Source: Zhaonella formicivorans
GTDB lineage: Bacteria > Bacillota > DUOV01 > Zhaonellaceae
Length of the DNA: 64,000 nt
Direction: 5' to 3'
Assembly (NCBI RefSeq): GCF_004353525.1
Contig: NZ_CP085524.1
Span: 2,204,142 to 2,268,141 of the forward strand
Shown here: one piece after another, positions 60,265 through 64,000 of the stretch
Layout of the letters: each line of letters opens with the position of its first letter
How positions within the stretch are numbered: position 1 is the stretch's first letter
Made by a program: the position numbers and the translations under genes
The notes under the pieces: generated by a model
What the model was told of the DNA's origin: nothing
Seen by the model: the letters and a program-made list of their open reading frames with translations, nothing else
Database searches by the model: none

Positions 60265-61057
60265 TTTTCTTGAACCGCCTTTGATGATGTAAAAACATTA
60301 AGTTTTTAGGTATCAATCCTAGTATAATTGGCTTGAATACATAAATATAATCTTTTACACATACTCCCATTTTTCTATAACCATTTAATCGAACTTTGGC
60401 TTCTATTAATCGATATTTGAAAGCTCTTCTGGAATAGTCACTGATATCCCAACGTATTTTGTACAAAATCTTGGGTAATGTTTTAATTACATAGCCTTTG
60501 CTGACCAATCTCATCCATAGCTCATAATCCTCTACCCTAAAAGCTTCTTCATTATACATTCCAACATCTACTATATCTTGTTTTCGCATTAACACCGTTG
60601 CATGGATTACAGATGATGCTTTTACCCAGTCGTTTTTAGTGGGGATCTCTGGTGGTTTTATTTCTCCCCACACATTACCATTTTGGTTTACTAAATTAGC
60701 ATATGTCCCTATAACAGATACTTCTTTATGGATATTTAAAAAATTTACTTCTTCTTCAAGACGATTTTCTATTGAAACATCATCAGCATCTTGCCTAGCT
60801 AAATACTCCCCTGAGGCCACCATAATACACCGATTTAATGAAGCTCCAAGCCCTATATTCTTTTTATTTCTTAATAATATAATCTTAGAATGATTTTTGG
60901 CTATATTTTGTAAGATTTCCCAAGTACCATCGTTTGAGCCATCATCGCAAATTATAAATTCCCAATCCCTATATGATTGGTTCAAAATCGATTGAATTGC
61001 CTTTTTTACTGTATCTTTGCTGTTGTAAACACCCATTATAACGCTGACTTTTGGCAT
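60254..61057 (-). CDS. glycosyltransferase family 2
   Basis: A 267-residue GT2 enzyme. SVIMGVYNSKDTVKKAIQSIL opens the fold, IICDDGSNDGTWEIL gives the nucleotide-binding Asp pair, and YLARQDADDVSIENRL contains the DxD-like metal motif. RVEDYELWMRLVSKG is a typical acceptor-side feature. No membrane helix. GGAGAGG precedes the ATG. It lies 20 bases after the GT52-like gene and adds one sugar of the repeat unit. Confidence 0.92.
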   Translation of the reverse strand: MPKVSVIMGVYNSKDTVKKAIQSILNQSYRDWEFIICDDGSNDGTWEILQNIAKNHSKIILLRNKKNIGLGASLNRCIMVASGEYLARQDADDVSIENRLEEEVNFLNIHKEVSVIGTYANLVNQNGNVWGEIKPPEIPTKNDWVKASSVIHATVLMRKQDIVDVGMYNEEAFRVEDYELWMRLVSKGYVIKTLPKILYKIRWDISDYSRRAFKYRLIEAKVRLNGYRKMGVCVKDYIYVFKPIILGLIPKNLMFLHHQRRFKKNGM

Positions 61058-61077
61058 ACGTACCTCTCCATATAATT

Positions 61078-62292
61078 CTAGTAAAAAAATGCTTCATCAA
61101 TTGTCTTTTTCCACGATGATAAATCGTTTTCTTTGTGCTCAATTTTTTCAATACCATTATTATATTTATAGTTAGTTAACTGCATTATTGCTGCTCTTAA
61201 TTCTGTTCCATCTTCCGGAGCCCACACTTTATTTCCTATACAATTATTTAATAATGAATTTGCCTCTTCTTGTTTACCAAAAAGGAGCTTTTCTAACCAT
61301 ATAACATTACCATTAAACCGAAATAAGTAATTTATAGCAGCACTAGAAAAATACGAAATTACATAATCAGGTCTATAAAAGCTAAATATAGTTTCTATAG
61401 GAACATAGGTTAATTCCCAATTACAAATTAAACCATTATCCATATATATATTTAATTTAGTTTTACTTTCACGAGGATGTGGTTTTACCATAATTGGCTG
61501 CTTACTTTCTTTTGTAATTTCACCTATCATCTGAATTATCTTCTTTTCTTTTTCCCATGTGATTAATTTGTCTTCACTTAATGGTTGTCCAAGTAATATA
61601 CCACTAACTTTGTAATCTAAGTTAAATGCGTTTTTCAATCCTATAATATTACAATATTCTTTCGTTAAATTTTGCGGAAATGGCCCTTTTGGCCATTCTA
61701 TAAACAGTGCTCTTTCACCATATCCTGGTCTAACTAAAGAAACATCAGATACAATACAAACATCTGGATTACAAACCTGCCCAACATGTTTTCCTTCTGG
61801 ATTACCATATCCAAGTATTTTTTTTAACTTGCCTTTCACTTTATGAAAGATTTTATTATTATCATATTTACTAGTAACATTAATATATGTTGAAATACCT
61901 TCTTCAACTAATATTATCTTATTATTTTTGAGCTTTCTTCGATAAGTTTCTATTAGAGAAGCGTTTATTGGATGGTGGTCAATAAAAGTTATTAATATAT
62001 CGGGTACAAATTTATCAAAATAATGATTAGCAAAAATCCTTGCAGCTTTAATAGATATAATGTTTTGTATTAAATTTAGTGCGCTCTTATTAACTCTTTT
62101 AAGTCCATTTAAATAATGAATGGCAAACCATTCTTTCTCTTTTTTTAAAAGATTCAAATATGGTAACATTGTCTCTTCGATTAATACTAAATCAATAATT
62201 AGATCTTCTCGCCTAATCGATTTAGCAATTCGCGTTATCAAATATGCAATATATAAATGAAATGGTGTGTTTACTAAAATTGTTACTCTCAG
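61078..62292 (-). CDS. GT52/polysialyltransferase-like glycosyltransferase, probable CTG start
   Basis: A protein of 404 residues if read from CTG 62292, or 387 from TTG 62241. Reading from CTG gives MRVTILVNTPFHLYIAYL, matching the conserved N-terminal strand and HTPFH-like motif of GT52 and polysialyltransferase families; no ATG, GTG or TTG is available for it, and a stop lies three codons upstream. The CTG overlaps the preceding stop as CTGA, like an ATGA coupling. Other motifs are VEEGISTYINV (near 135) and IMVKPHPRES (near 270), the donor-binding KxHP, then SYFSSAAINY. It probably transfers a CMP-nonulosonate or related sugar. Confidence 0.75.
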   Translation of the reverse strand: MRVTILVNTPFHLYIAYLITRIAKSIRREDLIIDLVLIEETMLPYLNLLKKEKEWFAIHYLNGLKRVNKSALNLIQNIISIKAARIFANHYFDKFVPDILITFIDHHPINASLIETYRRKLKNNKIILVEEGISTYINVTSKYDNNKIFHKVKGKLKKILGYGNPEGKHVGQVCNPDVCIVSDVSLVRPGYGERALFIEWPKGPFPQNLTKEYCNIIGLKNAFNLDYKVSGILLGQPLSEDKLITWEKEKKIIQMIGEITKESKQPIMVKPHPRESKTKLNIYMDNGLICNWELTYVPIETIFSFYRPDYVISYFSSAAINYLFRFNGNVIWLEKLLFGKQEEANSLLNNCIGNKVWAPEDGTELRAAIMQLTNYKYNNGIEKIEHKENDLSSWKKTIDEAFFY

Positions 62293-63767
62293 GCCCCTTC
62301 ACCAACCTCTATCCCACTTGTTTTTGTTTTTTTGTACTTAGTCAAACTAATCCAAAACAATATTCCGCCTGATATTATTACGTAACTTATTTGTAAAATT
62401 GTTTTTAATATATATTTAACCATTAAATTTTCCAGAAGAATTATTGGAATCATTACCAATAATAGTGGAAAAAGCAAACTCCACGAAAATATAAAACTTT
62501 TAACCCTACTAGTATTCAAAATAATTAGCGCTTTATAATTAATTACTAACATATATAATAAATAAGCTATCGATGTGCCTACAGCCACTCCCTCTATCCC
62601 ATAATTAAGCTTGATCATTAATATGCTAAGTATAATATTCAAAATTGCTGTTAAGCCTAGTGCCTTTAAAATTATACCTTGTTTCGATAATGTATTAAAC
62701 AAATGTCCTGCCATTCCAACCAAGGTTATAGGATAGACTCCAAGTACTAAGATTTGTGCTGCTATTATTCCTGGAAGATATTCTGGCAAAATTATTTTTA
62801 CTAGCAATGGTAAAAAGATATAGATTAGACCCACAACAATGGAAATAACTGGAGCAAATAACATATTAAGTTTCTCGACTAATTCTTTTAATTTTTGTTT
62901 ATTATTTGTTTTACCATATAGGTAGGGGAACTTTGGGTAAATCACTTGATTAACCACCTGGGTTATCATCATCAAAGTAGAATAAGTAATAAGAGCAATG
63001 CTATAATATCCAAGTTGTAGCGGAGATAATAAAAAAGATATTATTACCCTATCTAAACTTGTAATTAGAGTCCATGCTGTTCCTACTAAAAGAATTGGGA
63101 AACCTATTTTAGATAATTCATATGTTTTTTTAAAATTGAAAGTAATCCTAAGGTGCTTAAATTTTTTTCTTGCTAAATAGAGTTCAACCAACAATGATAT
63201 TGCTAAACCCCAAAAAAGCCCAGGAAATCCCATAAACTTAACAAATAAAATAGTTAGCACAGCCTTAATTACAATTTTTATTAATAGAAGCTTAGAGAGC
63301 CCTGAAAAATCTTCTTCGGATTTATAAATAACTTCTCCATAATTACAAATCGTCTGGATAAATAAGATAATTGAAGTCGCCACGATACTATAAACCATTA
63401 AGTTATTCCATTTGTAAATGAAGCTAAATAGAGTCGACCCGATACCTAATAGCAATGACAATAATAAAGGAAACCCAAACAAAGATCCAAAAGCGATGCT
63501 TTTAAGTCGTTTTACATTCTCCAAATCGTTTTTGCCAATGAAAAAAGGTATTTCTCTATTAATTGCATTCAAAACACCCAAATGCGAAAGTTGGCCGTAA
63601 ATAAAAGCTAGTGATAACGTAAGCCAGATACCATATTGTTCTGGGCCTAAAAGCTTCCTAACCCAGATATCAGATACAAAAGAAAGCATTTGCGCAAAAA
63701 CAGTAACGAAACCTATTGAAACTAAATCACTGAGAAGCTTATTTTGTTGTATTATTTTTTTTAACAA
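62289..63767 (-). CDS. Wzx-type polysaccharide flippase
   Basis: A 492-residue membrane protein with about fourteen helices of the MOP/polysaccharide-exporter superfamily: LVSIGFVTVFAQMLSFVSDIWVRKLLGPEQYG at the start, and repeated FPLL/GTAWTLITSLDRVIISFLLSPLQLGYYS in the middle. It moves the undecaprenyl-linked repeat unit outward. AGAGGTAA precedes a TTG start. The stop overlaps the next gene by four bases. Confidence 0.92.
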   Translation of the reverse strand: MLKKIIQQNKLLSDLVSIGFVTVFAQMLSFVSDIWVRKLLGPEQYGIWLTLSLAFIYGQLSHLGVLNAINREIPFFIGKNDLENVKRLKSIAFGSLFGFPLLLSLLLGIGSTLFSFIYKWNNLMVYSIVATSIILFIQTICNYGEVIYKSEEDFSGLSKLLLIKIVIKAVLTILFVKFMGFPGLFWGLAISLLVELYLARKKFKHLRITFNFKKTYELSKIGFPILLVGTAWTLITSLDRVIISFLLSPLQLGYYSIALITYSTLMMITQVVNQVIYPKFPYLYGKTNNKQKLKELVEKLNMLFAPVISIVVGLIYIFLPLLVKIILPEYLPGIIAAQILVLGVYPITLVGMAGHLFNTLSKQGIILKALGLTAILNIILSILMIKLNYGIEGVAVGTSIAYLLYMLVINYKALIILNTSRVKSFIFSWSLLFPLLLVMIPIILLENLMVKYILKTILQISYVIISGGILFWISLTKYKKTKTSGIEVGEGA

Positions 63768-63790
63768 TTTCTTATTACCTCTTTACAAGC

Positions 63791-64000
63791 CTACTGAAAT
63801 TCTTTACGCATAATTATTTCACATATATGGAAATCTAGTTCCGTATCTATATCGATTGAACGTTCTCTGGGCATCTTATATGCAAATGTACTTTGTCCAA
63901 ACCAAGATCCTTGTGTTTTTAGAAAATCCCATTTAGCTAAATATATTGCTCCGTTTAAACGAAAAAAAATTGGTAATTCTTGTCTGTTGGTATTGATTAT
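63791..64000 (-). CDS. CMP-nonulosonate cytidylyltransferase, C-terminal part
   Basis: The last 69 codons of a gene entering from the right edge. FRLNGAIYLAKWDFL and MPRERSIDIDTELDF are hallmarks of the acylneuraminate cytidylyltransferase family (NeuA, LegF, PseF), which activates sialic, legionaminic or pseudaminic acid with CTP. The catalytic N-terminal region is outside the window, so the exact sugar is unknown. It lies 23 bases before wzx and supports a nonulosonate in the polymer. Confidence 0.85.
   Translation of the reverse strand: MINTNRQELPIFFRLNGAIYLAKWDFLKTQGSWFGQSTFAYKMPRERSIDIDTELDFHICEIIMRKEFQ

Overview
The window reads as chromosomal DNA from a Gram-positive, anaerobic-type member of the Clostridia (Firmicutes), probably Peptococcaceae-like. 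Signs for this are a lysine riboswitch, ECF transporter genes, CsaB together with SLH-domain surface proteins, the DUF1659/DUF2922/YvrJ set, a YwfO/YwgA pair, strong GGAGG-type ribosome binding sites and frequent GTG/TTG starts. The genus cannot be fixed from the sequence alone. Two TolC-family genes are unexpected for a cell assumed to have a single membrane.

Layout. 0-5 kb: the start of murJ, two secreted proteins with copper-amine-oxidase-type stalk domains, and an MFS exporter. 5-6.7 kb: a CLC channel/antiporter. 6.7-13.5 kb: a seven-gene operon (GntR regulator, mtnA, fused EcfAA', EcfT, mtnP, ECF S component, class II aldolase). It looks like uptake plus salvage of methylthioadenosine and/or 5'-deoxyadenosine through an aldolase branch, and is the most interesting metabolic unit here. 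13.7-16.8 kb: a decayed nucleotidyltransferase-type remnant, then a polar amino-acid ABC importer behind a lysine riboswitch. 16.8-23.3 kb: csaB, a DUF5693 membrane protein and an SLH-anchored subtilase. 23.6-35.4 kb: two efflux clusters facing each other, MarR-TolC-HlyD-ABC2-ABC2 on the plus strand and HlyD-RND-TolC-TetR on the minus strand, the second with a clear promoter and a palindromic operator. 35.4-43.2 kb: an SLH protein with six tandem repeats, a C-terminal processing protease, a possible ComK-like protein, the amidase/YvrJ/DUF2922/DUF1659 cluster and a MntA-HepT toxin-antitoxin pair.

43.3-50.8 kb is a rearranged region. Fragments of a GT39 glycosyltransferase gene and of a Fic gene are duplicated and complementarily decayed around a YwgA/YwfO pair, an IS transposase and a second nucleotidyltransferase/HEPN pair. 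50.8-64 kb is a surface polysaccharide locus read leftward: cytidylyltransferase (partial), Wzx flippase, GT52/polysialyltransferase-like enzyme, GT2, a Wzy-like polymerase split by an IS66 element, GT4, a polyprenyl-phosphate sugar transferase, two sugar epimerases, GtrA and GT2. The cytidylyltransferase and GT52-like protein together suggest a nonulosonic (sialic-like) acid polymer.

Intergenic DNA is unusually rich in arrays with a strict 7-bp period, in several sequence flavours, and in copies of a 27-bp element that in two places supplies the stop codon of the neighbouring gene. No tRNA, rRNA or CRISPR array was seen. All functions are from reading motifs; no database search was run.
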